From Achromobacter sp. Root83 (GTDB taxonomy: Bacteria; Pseudomonadota; Gammaproteobacteria; Burkholderiales; Burkholderiaceae_B): DNA of 64,000 nucleotides. The notes beneath the pieces are model-generated. The model saw nothing but the letters and a program-made list of their open reading frames with translations, searched no databases and was not told the DNA's origin. This document shows positions 18,923 to 27,903 of the stretch, in pieces (position 1 is the first letter of the stretch; the number at the start of each line of letters is the position of its first letter). Made by a program: the position numbers and the translations under genes. The stretch is from the NCBI RefSeq assembly GCF_001428845.1, contig NZ_LMIU01000005.1, positions 1,248 to 65,247 of the forward strand. Direction: 5' to 3'.

Positions 18923-19891
18923 ATGGCCGTATTCACTCCCGTAACCGACGACGACGCGCGCGCCCTTCTGGCGCATTTCGACTTGGGCGAGTTCGTCTCG
19001 CTCCGAGGGATTACGGCGGGTATCGAGAATACCAACTATTTCCTGCACACGACGCGGGGTGAATACGTCCTGACGCTGTTCGAAGTGCTGACCCACGCCC
19101 AATTGCCGTTCTACATCGAGCTGATGTACCACTTGGCGGAACGTGGCATACCGGTGCCTCAGCCCCAGAACCTGCGTGACGGCACCCGCCTGACCACCCT
19201 GCACGGCAAGCCCTGCGCGATCGTGTCGCGCCTGCCCGGCGGCTATGAGCCCGCGCCTGGCGCGGCTCACTGCGCCCTGGCCGGCGCCACGCTGGCCCGC
19301 GCACACCTGGCCGCCCAGGACTTCCCTATCCGCCAGCCCAACCTGCGCGGGCTGTCCTGGTGGCTGGAAACGGCCCCGAAGGTCATGCCTTTCCTGGATA
19401 CGGCCCAAGCCGGCCTTCTTGCTTCGGAGTTGGCCGCCCAACAAGCCGCCACCGCCACGCCCGCGTGGCAGGCGCTGCAGTCGGGTCCGGCCCACTGCGA
19501 CCTGTTCCGTGACAACGTCCTGTTCGCGGGCACCTTCGAGAATCCGCTCATGGGCGGCATCATCGACTTCTATTTCGCGGGCTGCGATACCTGGCTGTTC
19601 GACGTGGCGGTCAGCGTCAATGATTGGTGCATCGACCGCGACTCCGGCGAATTCATCCCTGAATTGGTCCAGTCCTGGCTGAGCGCCTACGCGGGCGTTC
19701 GGCCCTTCACCGACGCCGAACGCGAAGTCTGGCCCCTGATGCTGCGCGCGGCCGCCCTGCGGTTCTGGGTTTCCCGCCTGTACGACTTTTTCCTGCCCCG
19801 GCCGGCCCAGACCCTCAAGCCGCACGACCCTCGCCACTTCGAAAGAGTGTTGCAAGCGCGCCACCGCTCGACCCTGCCAATATTGCCGTAA
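18923..19891 (+). CDS. thrB: Homoserine kinase (aminoglycoside phosphotransferase-like type)
   Basis: It phosphorylates homoserine in threonine synthesis. The 322-residue product belongs to the kinase-fold ThrB type used by many proteobacteria instead of the GHMP type of E. coli: it has RGITAGIENTNYFL near the start and the catalytic loop HCDLFRDNVLF at about 193-203, followed by IIDFYFAGCDTWLFD as the metal-binding aspartate segment. Neighbouring genes are not threonine genes. A BPSS1780-type gene follows 63 bases downstream. Confidence 0.94.
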   Translation: MAVFTPVTDDDARALLAHFDLGEFVSLRGITAGIENTNYFLHTTRGEYVLTLFEVLTHAQLPFYIELMYHLAERGIPVPQPQNLRDGTRLTTLHGKPCAIVSRLPGGYEPAPGAAHCALAGATLARAHLAAQDFPIRQPNLRGLSWWLETAPKVMPFLDTAQAGLLASELAAQQAATATPAWQALQSGPAHCDLFRDNVLFAGTFENPLMGGIIDFYFAGCDTWLFDVAVSVNDWCIDRDSGEFIPELVQSWLSAYAGVRPFTDAEREVWPLMLRAAALRFWVSRLYDFFLPRPAQTLKPHDPRHFERVLQARHRSTLPILP

Positions 19892-19954
19892 CCGTTACGC
19901 CCCCCATAATGGGAATAGCGCGTCCCTTTCGAGAGATCACTCCTTCAGAGAGCC

Positions 19955-20758
19955 ATGCAAGCAGCATTTCTTCCCGCGACGTCCGGCTGGCTTTGGGTCC
20001 GAGACGGATTCCGTCTGTTCCGCAAGCAACCCCTGGCCATGTTCACCTGGGCCATGGCCATCAGCCTGCTGGTCATCTTCGCCACGGCCACCCCGCCGGT
20101 AGGCCCGATCCTGGTCGTGGCCCTGATGCCCATCATCACCCTGATGACGCTGTCGGCCTGCAAGCATGTAGAGGCCGACCGTGTCATGCTGCCTTCCATG
20201 TGGGGCAAGCCGCTCAAGCAGCCTGGCGTTTTCAGAAAGCTGTTCCTGATGGGCCTGCTCTATGCGGCGCTCTGCATGGTGACCGGCCTGGTCATCTTCC
20301 TGCCGTTCACCGACGCGATGATGGAGGGCATGCGCATTGCGTCCGTCGAAAAAAGCATGGAGCCCATCCTCTCGGCCATGGCCGTGCCGCTGACCCTGTT
20401 CGCGGTCGTTTACATGGTGATCGCGGCGCTGTTCTGGCATGCGCCGGTCCTGGTGGCCTGGCACGGACTGCGCTTGATGCAGGCCCTGTTCTTCTCCGGC
20501 ATCGCCTGCTGGCGCAACAAGCTGCCTTTTCTTGTGTATGGCGCCACCTGGATCCTGGTGTTTCTGTTCATCGACCTCTGCGCCGGCCTATTGGTCGCCA
20601 TCGGTCTTTCTCCCCAGCTCGCCGGTACGCTGCAAATCCCGTTCAACATCGCGGCGGGTGGCGTACTGTATTGCAGCTTCTATCCGGCCTACACCTCCGT
20701 GTTCGGCATCAATAACGCCGGCGCGCAACTCGACGACGGCAACGGCGCCCAGGCATAG
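19955..20758 (+). CDS. BPSS1780-family membrane protein
   Basis: The 267-residue product has about six hydrophobic helices and begins with the characteristic GWLWVRDGFRLFRKQPL segment of the BPSS1780 membrane family common in Burkholderiales; function unknown. The last 171 bases overlap, on the opposite strand, the end of the DUF192 gene of the Tad operon. Confidence 0.85.
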   Translation: MQAAFLPATSGWLWVRDGFRLFRKQPLAMFTWAMAISLLVIFATATPPVGPILVVALMPIITLMTLSACKHVEADRVMLPSMWGKPLKQPGVFRKLFLMGLLYAALCMVTGLVIFLPFTDAMMEGMRIASVEKSMEPILSAMAVPLTLFAVVYMVIAALFWHAPVLVAWHGLRLMQALFFSGIACWRNKLPFLVYGATWILVFLFIDLCAGLLVAIGLSPQLAGTLQIPFNIAAGGVLYCSFYPAYTSVFGINNAGAQLDDGNGAQA

Positions 20759-20998
20759 CGCCACGCGGCAGGGCGCTAGCGCCCTGCGCAGCCCCACAAC
20801 CCGCCCGTCCCGCGCAACGAACGCCACATCGATGGCGTAGCGCATGCCAAAGGTGTGCACCGCCGCGCACCGACTCAGCAGGATGCCCGATCTGGGTCCG
20901 GGAGGGCCGCGACCCAGCAAGCCGCGCATCCGGCTCTGCCACGTCCCGATCCTCAGCAAGCGTAGGCGGTCAGCCGGCAAAGGCCCGGGCCGCTTCAT
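20588..20998 (-). CDS. DUF192 protein at the 3' end of the Tad operon
   Basis: The 136-residue product has the DUF192 core: WQSRMRGLLGR, VHTFGMRYAIDVAFVARDG, RVVGLRRALAPCR and VVELRAG. The family is small and mostly of unknown function, often exported or lipid-anchored, though no signal is visible here. The ATG at 20998 overlaps the tadC stop as ATGA. The conserved domain ends near residue 105; the remaining tail of about 30 residues has no family match that I can see and runs antisense through the end of the BPSS1780 gene, so its stop may have been lost and replaced by a later one. Confidence 0.75.
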   Translation of the reverse strand: MKRPGPLPADRLRLLRIGTWQSRMRGLLGRGPPGPRSGILLSRCAAVHTFGMRYAIDVAFVARDGRVVGLRRALAPCRVALCLGAVAVVELRAGVIDAEHGGVGRIEAAIQYATRRDVERDLQRTGELGRKTDGDQ

Positions 20999-21867
20999 TG
21001 CACGCTCTGCAGCAGTTGAACCGCGATCGGAAAGGCCAGCACGATGAACGTGCAGGGAAAGATGCAGCCGATCAAGGGCAGCAGCATCTTCACGGGCGCC
21101 TGCATCGCCAATTGTTCGGCGCGCACATGGCGGTCGCTGCGGCATTGCGCGGCCTGCGCGCGCAGCACCGGCCCCAGGCTGGCGCCCAGGGCCTCCGCCT
21201 GCGCCAGGGCAGCCGCCCAATTGCGTGCAAGCGGGCTATTGCTGCGCTCGGCCAACGCCTTGATTGCGGCGATTCTTGAAACGCCCGCCCGCATCTCGGC
21301 CAGGGCATCCGTCAGCGCATCCCGCAATACACCGCGCGGTCCGCTCTGGGCAGCCAGTTGCAGGGCCCCCTGCACGCTCAGGCCCGCCTCCACGCACAGC
21401 GTCATCATGTCGAACACGAACGGCAGATCCCGCTCGATGTCCCGGCGCCGCCTGGCACCCAGCCGGTGCAGCCACAGGATGGGGGCAATCCCGGCCGCAA
21501 GCGCCGCCGAAACCGACCACGGCGCCCACGCCAGAAAGTTCGATGATGCGGCCGTGATCGCCACGGCCCCTGTCAGCCCGCCCGCGGCCATCGCGGCACT
21601 CGCGGATAACGCCGCCAGGTGCGCATAGCCTACGCCCGCTGGCAAGGCCGCCTGTTCGATCGCCCGGGTCAGCCGGATGCGCCAGCGCCAAGAGCACAGC
21701 GGCCCCGCCAAGGGCGCCACGGCCGATATCCATGGCCAGGCCGCCCGCCACCACCATGGCAGGGCGGAGGACGCCTCCTGGTCCTCCCAAAGCAGCGGCC
21801 TCAACACGATCCATGCAAGCCACGCGGCCCCTGCCGCCGTTGTGAGCATGCCCAGATACAACCACAT
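20995..21867 (-). CDS. tadC: TadC, inner-membrane platform protein of Tad pilus system
   Basis: The 290-residue product is a type II secretion F-domain protein that together with TadB forms the inner-membrane platform of Flp pilus assembly. It has two N-terminal membrane helices, a cytoplasmic F domain (about 145-270) with DLPFVFDMMTLCVEAG, and a C-terminal pair of helices. It begins 12 bases after tadB ends and its stop overlaps the DUF192 start. Confidence 0.9.
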   Translation of the reverse strand: MWLYLGMLTTAAGAAWLAWIVLRPLLWEDQEASSALPWWWRAAWPWISAVAPLAGPLCSWRWRIRLTRAIEQAALPAGVGYAHLAALSASAAMAAGGLTGAVAITAASSNFLAWAPWSVSAALAAGIAPILWLHRLGARRRRDIERDLPFVFDMMTLCVEAGLSVQGALQLAAQSGPRGVLRDALTDALAEMRAGVSRIAAIKALAERSNSPLARNWAAALAQAEALGASLGPVLRAQAAQCRSDRHVRAEQLAMQAPVKMLLPLIGCIFPCTFIVLAFPIAVQLLQSVQ

Positions 21868-21879
21868 CGCGACCTCCCT

Positions 21880-22725
21880 TCAGATATCGATCCGGATGAT
21901 GCGCCGGATCAGCAATACCCCTGCGGTTTCCAGCACCGCCACGATCGTCAACACGCCCCATCCCATCGGGGTGTGCCACAGCAACCCCATGATCTCCGGC
22001 TCCAGCCGGTCCAGCACCGCCAACAGGAGCAAAGGCAAGGCGCCAACGATCCAGGCCTGCAGCCGTCCCTGGGACGTCAGCGCCAACAGCTTGGCTTGCA
22101 GTTGCAGCCTGGCCCTCAAGGTCTGCGCAATGCTCTCCAGCGCCTCCGCAAGGTTGCCCCCGGTCTGCGCGGCGATGCGCATGGCCGCCACGACCAGCGA
22201 GGTCGAGTCGGCCGGCATCCTGCCATGCAGGTTGTCCAGCGCGGCATCCCAGGTCACGCCCAGGCGCTGCTCGCGCAGCATCAGACCAAACTCCTGAGCC
22301 AGGGGCGCGCCACTTTGGTCAACCACATGGCGCAGGCCGGTCGTCAATGCCACCCCCGCCCGCAACGAGGACGCCAGCATCAGCAGGGCCATGGGCAGCT
22401 GCTCTTCAAAGCGGCGCGCGCGCCGTCGCCGCAGTCCGTCCACCGCCATTCGAGGCGCGCGCGACGCCATCGCCGCAATCAGCGCGGCAAGCAGGCCGCT
22501 GCCGGTGGCCGAGAATGCCAGCACTGCCGCCACCGCCGCGCAACCCAGCGCGCCCACCCATAACTGCGCCGGATCGATGAACAGGAACACTTCGCTCAGC
22601 CGCACGCCGGCATCCTGGGTATAGACTTCCCGATAGCGCCGCAGCGCAGGCGCGAACCAGTTCTGGACACGCCAGGTCAGCAATACCGCGCAAAGCATGG
22701 CCGCCGCCGCCGCAAGCCAGATCAT
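21880..22725 (-). CDS. tadB: TadB, inner-membrane platform protein of Tad pilus system
   Basis: The 281-residue product is the paralogue of TadC. It has an N-terminal helix, a central helix pair near 60-100, an F domain with LPMALLMLASSLRAGVAL and GGNLAEALESI, and two C-terminal helices. The ATG at 22725 overlaps the tadA stop (ATGA), and the true start is set by this coupling, since the open frame continues far upstream inside tadA in another phase. Confidence 0.9.
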   Translation of the reverse strand: MIWLAAAAAMLCAVLLTWRVQNWFAPALRRYREVYTQDAGVRLSEVFLFIDPAQLWVGALGCAAVAAVLAFSATGSGLLAALIAAMASRAPRMAVDGLRRRRARRFEEQLPMALLMLASSLRAGVALTTGLRHVVDQSGAPLAQEFGLMLREQRLGVTWDAALDNLHGRMPADSTSLVVAAMRIAAQTGGNLAEALESIAQTLRARLQLQAKLLALTSQGRLQAWIVGALPLLLLAVLDRLEPEIMGLLWHTPMGWGVLTIVAVLETAGVLLIRRIIRIDI

Positions 22726-24413
22726 GGCAAACCTTGAGGAAAGCCGCCGGCGTCCGGCCCGCCGCCCGCCGCGTCGGAGAACCAGGCGGCCTCGAAGGCC
22801 GCCCCCGCTTCCGCCCACTCCCGTGCGAAGCTGGGCAGGCCGCCGCAACCCAGGAACCCCTGGATCCGGTCGTACCGGAACAAGTCCTGCAACTGGATGC
22901 GGCCGCTTTCCATCCCGGCGACTTCGACGATCGATGTCACGATGCGCCGCCCATCCGCCAACCGGGCCTGCTGCACGACAATGTCCACGCTGGCGGCGAT
23001 ATGCTCGCGTACGGCCGGCAACGGCAAGTCCAGGCCCGCCATCAAGATCATCGCCTCGAGCCGCGCCAGGGCATCGCGGGGCGAGTTGGCGTGCAGCGTC
23101 GTAAGTGAACCTTCGTGGCCCGTGTTCATCGCCGTCAGCATGTCGAAGGCTTCCGGTCCACGGCACTCTCCCACCACGATTCTGTCCGGCCGCATGCGCA
23201 AGGCATTGCGCACCAGTTCGCGGATATCGATGCGCCCCCTGCCCTCCTGGTTGGCCGGGCGCGCCTCCAGCGCCACCAGATGGTCGTGATTCAGCCGCAA
23301 CTCCGCGGCGTCCTCAATCGTCACGACACGCTCTCCGTCCGGAATCTCATTGGACAGAATGTTCAGCAGCGTCGTCTTGCCCGACCCCGTCCCCCCCGAG
23401 ACCACCAGGTTCTTGCGCATTCCGACGCACAACGCCAGAAACTGCGCCATGGCGTTGCTCAGGGCGCCCAGGGCGATCAGGTCGGGCATCTGCGGACGCC
23501 GCTGCGGGAACTTGCGGATGGTCAGGCTGGCGCCCTTCATCGCGACCGGCGGGATGATGGCGTGTACGCGCGACCCGTCCGGCAGGCGCGCATCCACCAT
23601 GGGCGAGCTTTCGTCTATGCGCCGGCCCAGCGGCGTCACGATGCGTTCTATCACCCAGCGCACGGATTGCTCGCTGGTGAACGCCGCTTGATGGCGCCAC
23701 AGGCGCCCCCCGCGTTCCACATAGATCTCGTCGTAGCGGTTGACCATGATTTCGGTGATGTCGCTGGCCGACAGCAACGGTTCCAGCGGCCCCAGGCCCA
23801 CCGCTTCATCCAGCACCTCCCGGCACAGCGCCGCCCTGTCCGCGTCCGCGGGCAGATCCGCATCCGTCGCCACGATATGCGTCAACAAGCGCTCTGCTTC
23901 GGCACGAAGCATGCCGTCGCTCATGCCCGCCACATCGCGTCGGCGCAAGTCCAACGCGTTCAGCAAGGCGGTGTGCAAGCGGCGGCGATCATGCAGGCGA
24001 TGCTGGGACGCCGCCGGTTGGGGAACCGGCGGCGGCAAGGCGGCGGCGGCTTCGTCCGGCCGATCCGCTACCCTGGCCGCCGACGGACTTTCAACGCTGG
24101 CATCTTCTTTCGACGCGGCTTCCTGCTGCGCCCACGACACCCGCAGCCGGCAGGGCCCGATCAGAATCTCATCATCGGGCAGCACGGGCGCGTGGCGCAC
24201 CACCCTTAGGCCGTTCACCATCGTGCCGGCCAGCGTACCCAGATCTTCAAGCACGATGGCGGCCTCTTCGCACGACAGACGAGCGTGCTGGCGGCCAACC
24301 CGCCAGGTGACGATGCGCAAACCGCAATGCGCCCCCCGCCCGATCAACACGGGCGCCGGAACGTCCATGCTGCGCGTGCCGGCGTCTTCGAAGGTCATTT
24401 CTATTCTGAGCAT
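22722..24413 (-). CDS. tadA: TadA/CpaF-type secretion ATPase with N-terminal FHA domain
   Basis: This 563-residue hexameric ATPase should drive Flp pilus assembly. Residues about 1-95 form a forkhead-associated domain (phosphothreonine reader) with LIGRGAHCGLRI, RQHARLS and GTMVNGLRV. A Pro/Ala-rich linker of about 45 residues follows, then the CpaF ATPase with Walker A SGGTGSGKTTLLN, an Asp box, and Walker B region RIVVGECRGPEAFDML. FHA-CpaF fusions are known in some Burkholderiales, but most TadA proteins lack it. The ATG at 24413 has a GGGAG site seven bases upstream and begins five bases after the secretin stop codon starts, leaving a four-base gap. Confidence 0.93.
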   Translation of the reverse strand: MLRIEMTFEDAGTRSMDVPAPVLIGRGAHCGLRIVTWRVGRQHARLSCEEAAIVLEDLGTLAGTMVNGLRVVRHAPVLPDDEILIGPCRLRVSWAQQEAASKEDASVESPSAARVADRPDEAAAALPPPVPQPAASQHRLHDRRRLHTALLNALDLRRRDVAGMSDGMLRAEAERLLTHIVATDADLPADADRAALCREVLDEAVGLGPLEPLLSASDITEIMVNRYDEIYVERGGRLWRHQAAFTSEQSVRWVIERIVTPLGRRIDESSPMVDARLPDGSRVHAIIPPVAMKGASLTIRKFPQRRPQMPDLIALGALSNAMAQFLALCVGMRKNLVVSGGTGSGKTTLLNILSNEIPDGERVVTIEDAAELRLNHDHLVALEARPANQEGRGRIDIRELVRNALRMRPDRIVVGECRGPEAFDMLTAMNTGHEGSLTTLHANSPRDALARLEAMILMAGLDLPLPAVREHIAASVDIVVQQARLADGRRIVTSIVEVAGMESGRIQLQDLFRYDRIQGFLGCGGLPSFAREWAEAGAAFEAAWFSDAAGGGPDAGGFPQGLP

Positions 24414-24417
24414 CCGG

Positions 24418-25782
24418 TCACTCCCGCAAAGACAGGCCGGCGCCATCGGGTTGAACACGCCATTGGGAACCCGCGCCTGAATAGGGATCCCAGCCGCCCG
24501 GGTCGGCGGGCACCGACGTGCCCAGCCGTGGCGGCTCGGGAAAGGCCGCCTCCAGGGTTTCGCGGCCGCGCCGCACGCGGTCCGCCATGGCGGGCTCTCC
24601 CTGTGACACGATCTTCGGCGTCACGAAAATGGCCAGTTCGGTCTCGCGCCGCTGATAGCGGCGCGACGAAAACAGCGCGCCCAGAATGGGGATTTCCTGC
24701 AGCCAGGGCAGGCCATTGACTTCGCTGCCCTGCTCCCGCGAGAGGAATCCGCCGATGACCAGCGTGTTTCCAGAACGCACGTTGAACTCGGTGGATGCAC
24801 GACGCGTACGCAACGCCGGTCCTCCCGGCAGGCTCAACGAGGTATCCACCGAACTGGCTTCCACCTCGATCAGTGACCGGATGACCCCGTTTCGGTCTAT
24901 CCGGGGCGTGATGTTCAGCGAAACGCCATAGGGCTTGAACAGCGTCGTGGGATTGCCGCGAGAGTCGGTGGACTGATAGGGCACTTCCCCTCCCGCCAGG
25001 AAGGTTGCGCTGGCGCCACTGCGGGCAAGCAATTGCGGCTGCGCCAGCATGACGGCCTCGCCCGTCTGGGCCAGGGCCGCGATGCGGGCTGACAGCAAGG
25101 CATTTACGCCAAAGTAGCCCGCGGCCGGCGATGCCGGGCCCGCGGTCTCGATTACCTGTTCTCCGGGCCGGGTCGTTCGGCCACGGGATCCGGCATCCCA
25201 CGCCAGGCCGGCATTGACTCCGCCCTGAGTCACACCGTCCCAGCGCACCCCGAATTCCCTTAATCTGGAAGTGGGGATCTCGACCACCTGGACATCGAGC
25301 AGCACCATGCGATCCCAGCCCACCTGCCCCGTGAAATCCAGCACATCGGGATAGCGGTCGGCCAGGGCGGCGATGCGAGCGCGATCATCGTCCGACAGGT
25401 CATCGCCTTCAATCAGAATGCGCCCGCCCACGCTCGTGCTGCGCGCCCCCGGAATACGCGACAGCAAGCTCTGGACTTCGCCGCGCAAGCGCGGCGTACC
25501 CGCCGGAACCACCCGCAGCTCATAGGCGGTGATCCGGTCGCGGCCGGTCCAGACGTGCACCGAAGACACGCCTTCCGCGCGCGCAAAGAGCACGACCTCG
25601 CGCCCTTCGGCCGCCACGGCGCTCAACACCTGGCTGTTGCCGATCGCCACTCGCCGAACGCCGGGATGCGGCAAGACGCGTGTTTCGCCCACTTGCAGCT
25701 CCAACGACTCGGTCGCGGGCCAAGCCGGCCCGGCCGCCAGACACAGGCACAACGCAGCCAGTACGCGAAGAATCCGGATCAT
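24418..25782 (-). CDS. rcpA: RcpA/CpaC-type outer-membrane secretin
   Basis: The 454-residue product should form the outer-membrane pore for the Tad pilus. It has a signal peptide (cleavage near residue 22), an N-terminal pilus-formation domain with LEVQ-like beta segments (about 28-95), a BON-like domain (about 100-150), and the secretin domain (about 220-400) with the signatures EVPYQ, VLNITPR-type SLNITPRID, and GNTLVIGGFL. A C-terminal tail of about 55 residues past the domain has no recognised fold. Its ATG overlaps the rcpC stop (ATGA). Confidence 0.9.
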   Translation of the reverse strand: MIRILRVLAALCLCLAAGPAWPATESLELQVGETRVLPHPGVRRVAIGNSQVLSAVAAEGREVVLFARAEGVSSVHVWTGRDRITAYELRVVPAGTPRLRGEVQSLLSRIPGARSTSVGGRILIEGDDLSDDDRARIAALADRYPDVLDFTGQVGWDRMVLLDVQVVEIPTSRLREFGVRWDGVTQGGVNAGLAWDAGSRGRTTRPGEQVIETAGPASPAAGYFGVNALLSARIAALAQTGEAVMLAQPQLLARSGASATFLAGGEVPYQSTDSRGNPTTLFKPYGVSLNITPRIDRNGVIRSLIEVEASSVDTSLSLPGGPALRTRRASTEFNVRSGNTLVIGGFLSREQGSEVNGLPWLQEIPILGALFSSRRYQRRETELAIFVTPKIVSQGEPAMADRVRRGRETLEAAFPEPPRLGTSVPADPGGWDPYSGAGSQWRVQPDGAGLSLRE

Positions 25783-26585
25783 GGCCGCTCCGGGCCAAGG
25801 CCGGCCTGAGCATCGAGGCGGTCGCCATAGAGGATTGCCACGCCGGGCGCGGGCTTGGGGTCGGATTCCAATCCGATCAGCGACGCCAGATCGCTCTGCG
25901 TGGACATGCCGACCGCCGCCCCATCATCGCGATGCCGCAACATGGCGGTCAGGGCGCCGGCCTGCCGTGCCGCGATAAATCGCATCGCTTCGTCCGGCGT
26001 GGCCGCCAGCGTGATATTGCCGGGCCCGTCGGCGCCGCTGCCCACGGTCAATACGCGCATCCCCTGGAGCACGGGGACGGTGAGATCGCGCTGCCGGTGC
26101 GAGAAGCTCACATAGATGTCGATGGCATCCCCCGCGCGCAGCATGTCCGCCAGTCCGCCCAGGTCGGTTCCGGCCACGGTAAGCGCGCGCTGTCCGGCCT
26201 GCAGACGGGTTGCCAACGCGGGGGCCGGGGCATTGAAACTCAGATATCCCCGCAGCAGCGGTTCGCCGTGTGCGACGTCGGCGATGAGCGTGGCGCCAAG
26301 CAGGCTGCCCAGCTCAAGCGGGTCCAGGCTGGCGCTGGGCGCCCACGGCTGGGGGATTTCGCGCACGGCCACGTGCACCTCTTCCAGCAGCGTCCCTGCG
26401 GGCAGGTCATAGGCCGCTACGAGGCGGCTGACCAGGGGCGTCCGCGCTTCGGCTTCCAGCGCCTGGACCCGTTGTTGAACGTGCTCTCGCACCGCCCAGG
26501 CGGAAACCAGGCCGGCAAGCAAGGCCAGGGCATAGACGCCAGTACGGCGCAGGCGCGCGGCGCCATGCGTGATCCAGGCTTTCAT
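25779..26585 (-). CDS. rcpC: RcpC/CpaB-type Flp pilus assembly protein
   Basis: The 268-residue product has one N-terminal membrane helix (about 12-35), then a SAF domain with AAYDLPAGTLLEEV and a C-terminal CpaB domain with GDAIDIYVSF. Such proteins act in the periplasm beside the secretin. The ATG at 26585 overlaps the stop of the preceding gene as ATGA and is preferred over an in-frame GTG at 26594. Confidence 0.88.
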   Translation of the reverse strand: MKAWITHGAARLRRTGVYALALLAGLVSAWAVREHVQQRVQALEAEARTPLVSRLVAAYDLPAGTLLEEVHVAVREIPQPWAPSASLDPLELGSLLGATLIADVAHGEPLLRGYLSFNAPAPALATRLQAGQRALTVAGTDLGGLADMLRAGDAIDIYVSFSHRQRDLTVPVLQGMRVLTVGSGADGPGNITLAATPDEAMRFIAARQAGALTAMLRHRDDGAAVGMSTQSDLASLIGLESDPKPAPGVAILYGDRLDAQAGLGPERP

Positions 26586-27289
26586 GGCGCCCACCCGTTG
26601 ACTCTGAGTCCGCTGCCCGCATCCAGCGGAACCAGCAACAACTCCATACGTTCGCGTTCACGCGCCCACGCCTGCACGGCACCCGCTTTCCGGTCGGGCG
26701 CCCATCCGTCTCGCCGCAAGCCCGCCTCGATCAGAGGCGCCATTTTCGCGGGAGGCAGCGCGTACTCCCAGATGCGTTCCGACACCCGAACGCCACGCTC
26801 CGTGGTGGCGACGTCCAACCTGACGCGCGCGCCCTCCGGCAGCCAGGCCGGCTGCGGATTCGCGGGGACCGCCCTTGCGCTGACCGACGAAATGCTGCCT
26901 ATCGTGCGCTCCCTGCCCGCGGCCTCCATCCGGGCTACCCAGCGGTCGTCGCCGACATGCCCCGACAGGATGAGTTGCCCCGGCAGCACATGCAGGTCAG
27001 CCAGGCCGGGCTGCTGGCGGGACAGTGCGCGAGCAAGCTCCCGTGGACTTTGCGGCACGTCAAACACCAGCACCTGCGCCGGCAAGCCATGAAGCCACAG
27101 CCGATCCGCCAATAGTTCGTGCGTGGCGCCGGCGGGAAAACGCAAACGCCCCAGGGCATTGGCGCCAGCAGATGCGCTAGCACCCGAAGCCATGACGATC
27201 AGGACGCTACATAGCGCCGCGCGGGATGCACGCGCTGCCGCGCGGCAGGAATCCCACTTGGGTTTCTGCAAGAAAATGCACGCACTCAT
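26582..27289 (-). CDS. Tad-operon exported protein of unknown function
   Basis: I do not recognise a family. The 235-residue product begins MSACIFLQKPKW, then has an arginine-rich stretch and a hydrophobic run (about 26-40) ending in small residues, which reads as a signal peptide with a cleavage near residue 45. The rest is soluble, with a repeated pattern of amphipathic strands and several Trp residues but no cysteine pairs. Its ATG overlaps the stop of the TadE-like gene and its stop overlaps the rcpC start, so it is firmly part of the operon and may be a periplasmic pilus assembly factor of the RcpB kind, which is only a positional guess. Confidence 0.75.
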   Translation of the reverse strand: MSACIFLQKPKWDSCRAAARASRAALCSVLIVMASGASASAGANALGRLRFPAGATHELLADRLWLHGLPAQVLVFDVPQSPRELARALSRQQPGLADLHVLPGQLILSGHVGDDRWVARMEAAGRERTIGSISSVSARAVPANPQPAWLPEGARVRLDVATTERGVRVSERIWEYALPPAKMAPLIEAGLRRDGWAPDRKAGAVQAWARERERMELLLVPLDAGSGLRVNGWAP

Positions 27290-27903
27290 CTGTTTTGCCC
27301 CCCATGATTTCCCAGCCGGTCCGCAGGCACCACATCCGCCCACGTCGATAACCAATCCAGCGACAGCTTCGGGCGGCCCCAAGGTCCGTCCACCCGTTCA
27401 ATGGAACGCGCCAAGCGGCTCGCCTCCGACAGCGAACCCTGGCCGGCCTGTCGCCAGCCTGTGCGGGCGCCCCCGACACGGCGTTGCGCGTCGGCATCGC
27501 CATGCGCATGACCCGCCCCGCTGGCCACGCTGATGCGGCGCGCAATTGGCAACCACGTCGACGGATCGCGAGTTCGCGGCTGCGTTCGAACTTCCACGGA
27601 CAGCATCCGCAAACCTGTGCCGAACCATTCGTCCTGCAATGCAGAGACAGGCGGCCGCGCCACGTCGGCCAATGCGGCGGCATCGCTCGACAATTGCATG
27701 CCCGCCGGTGCGCGCAGCGCCTCCAGGGACTGCCCCAGCGCTCCCGACATCACGGCCTTGCGGCTGGCCTGCGCCGTCTGCTGCGCCGAAAATTGCAGGT
27801 TGCCGATCCCTGTCACCGCCCACAACAGCAAAGCCATGAGGGGCAGCATCAACAGCGACTCGATCACTGCCTGCCCCTGCTGGCGGCTTGCGAACCTGAT
27901 CAT
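27286..27903 (-). CDS. TadE-like pseudopilin
   Basis: The 205-residue product starts with the short basic leader and pilin-like helix RQQGQAVIESLLMLPLMALL, where QGQA-xxE is the TadE/TadF pattern cut by the Tad prepilin peptidase. The remainder is a soluble domain rich in Arg and Ser. It is coupled by ATGA overlaps to the TadG-like gene before and the unknown exported protein gene after. Confidence 0.82.
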   Translation of the reverse strand: MIRFASRQQGQAVIESLLMLPLMALLLWAVTGIGNLQFSAQQTAQASRKAVMSGALGQSLEALRAPAGMQLSSDAAALADVARPPVSALQDEWFGTGLRMLSVEVRTQPRTRDPSTWLPIARRISVASGAGHAHGDADAQRRVGGARTGWRQAGQGSLSEASRLARSIERVDGPWGRPKLSLDWLSTWADVVPADRLGNHGGQNR

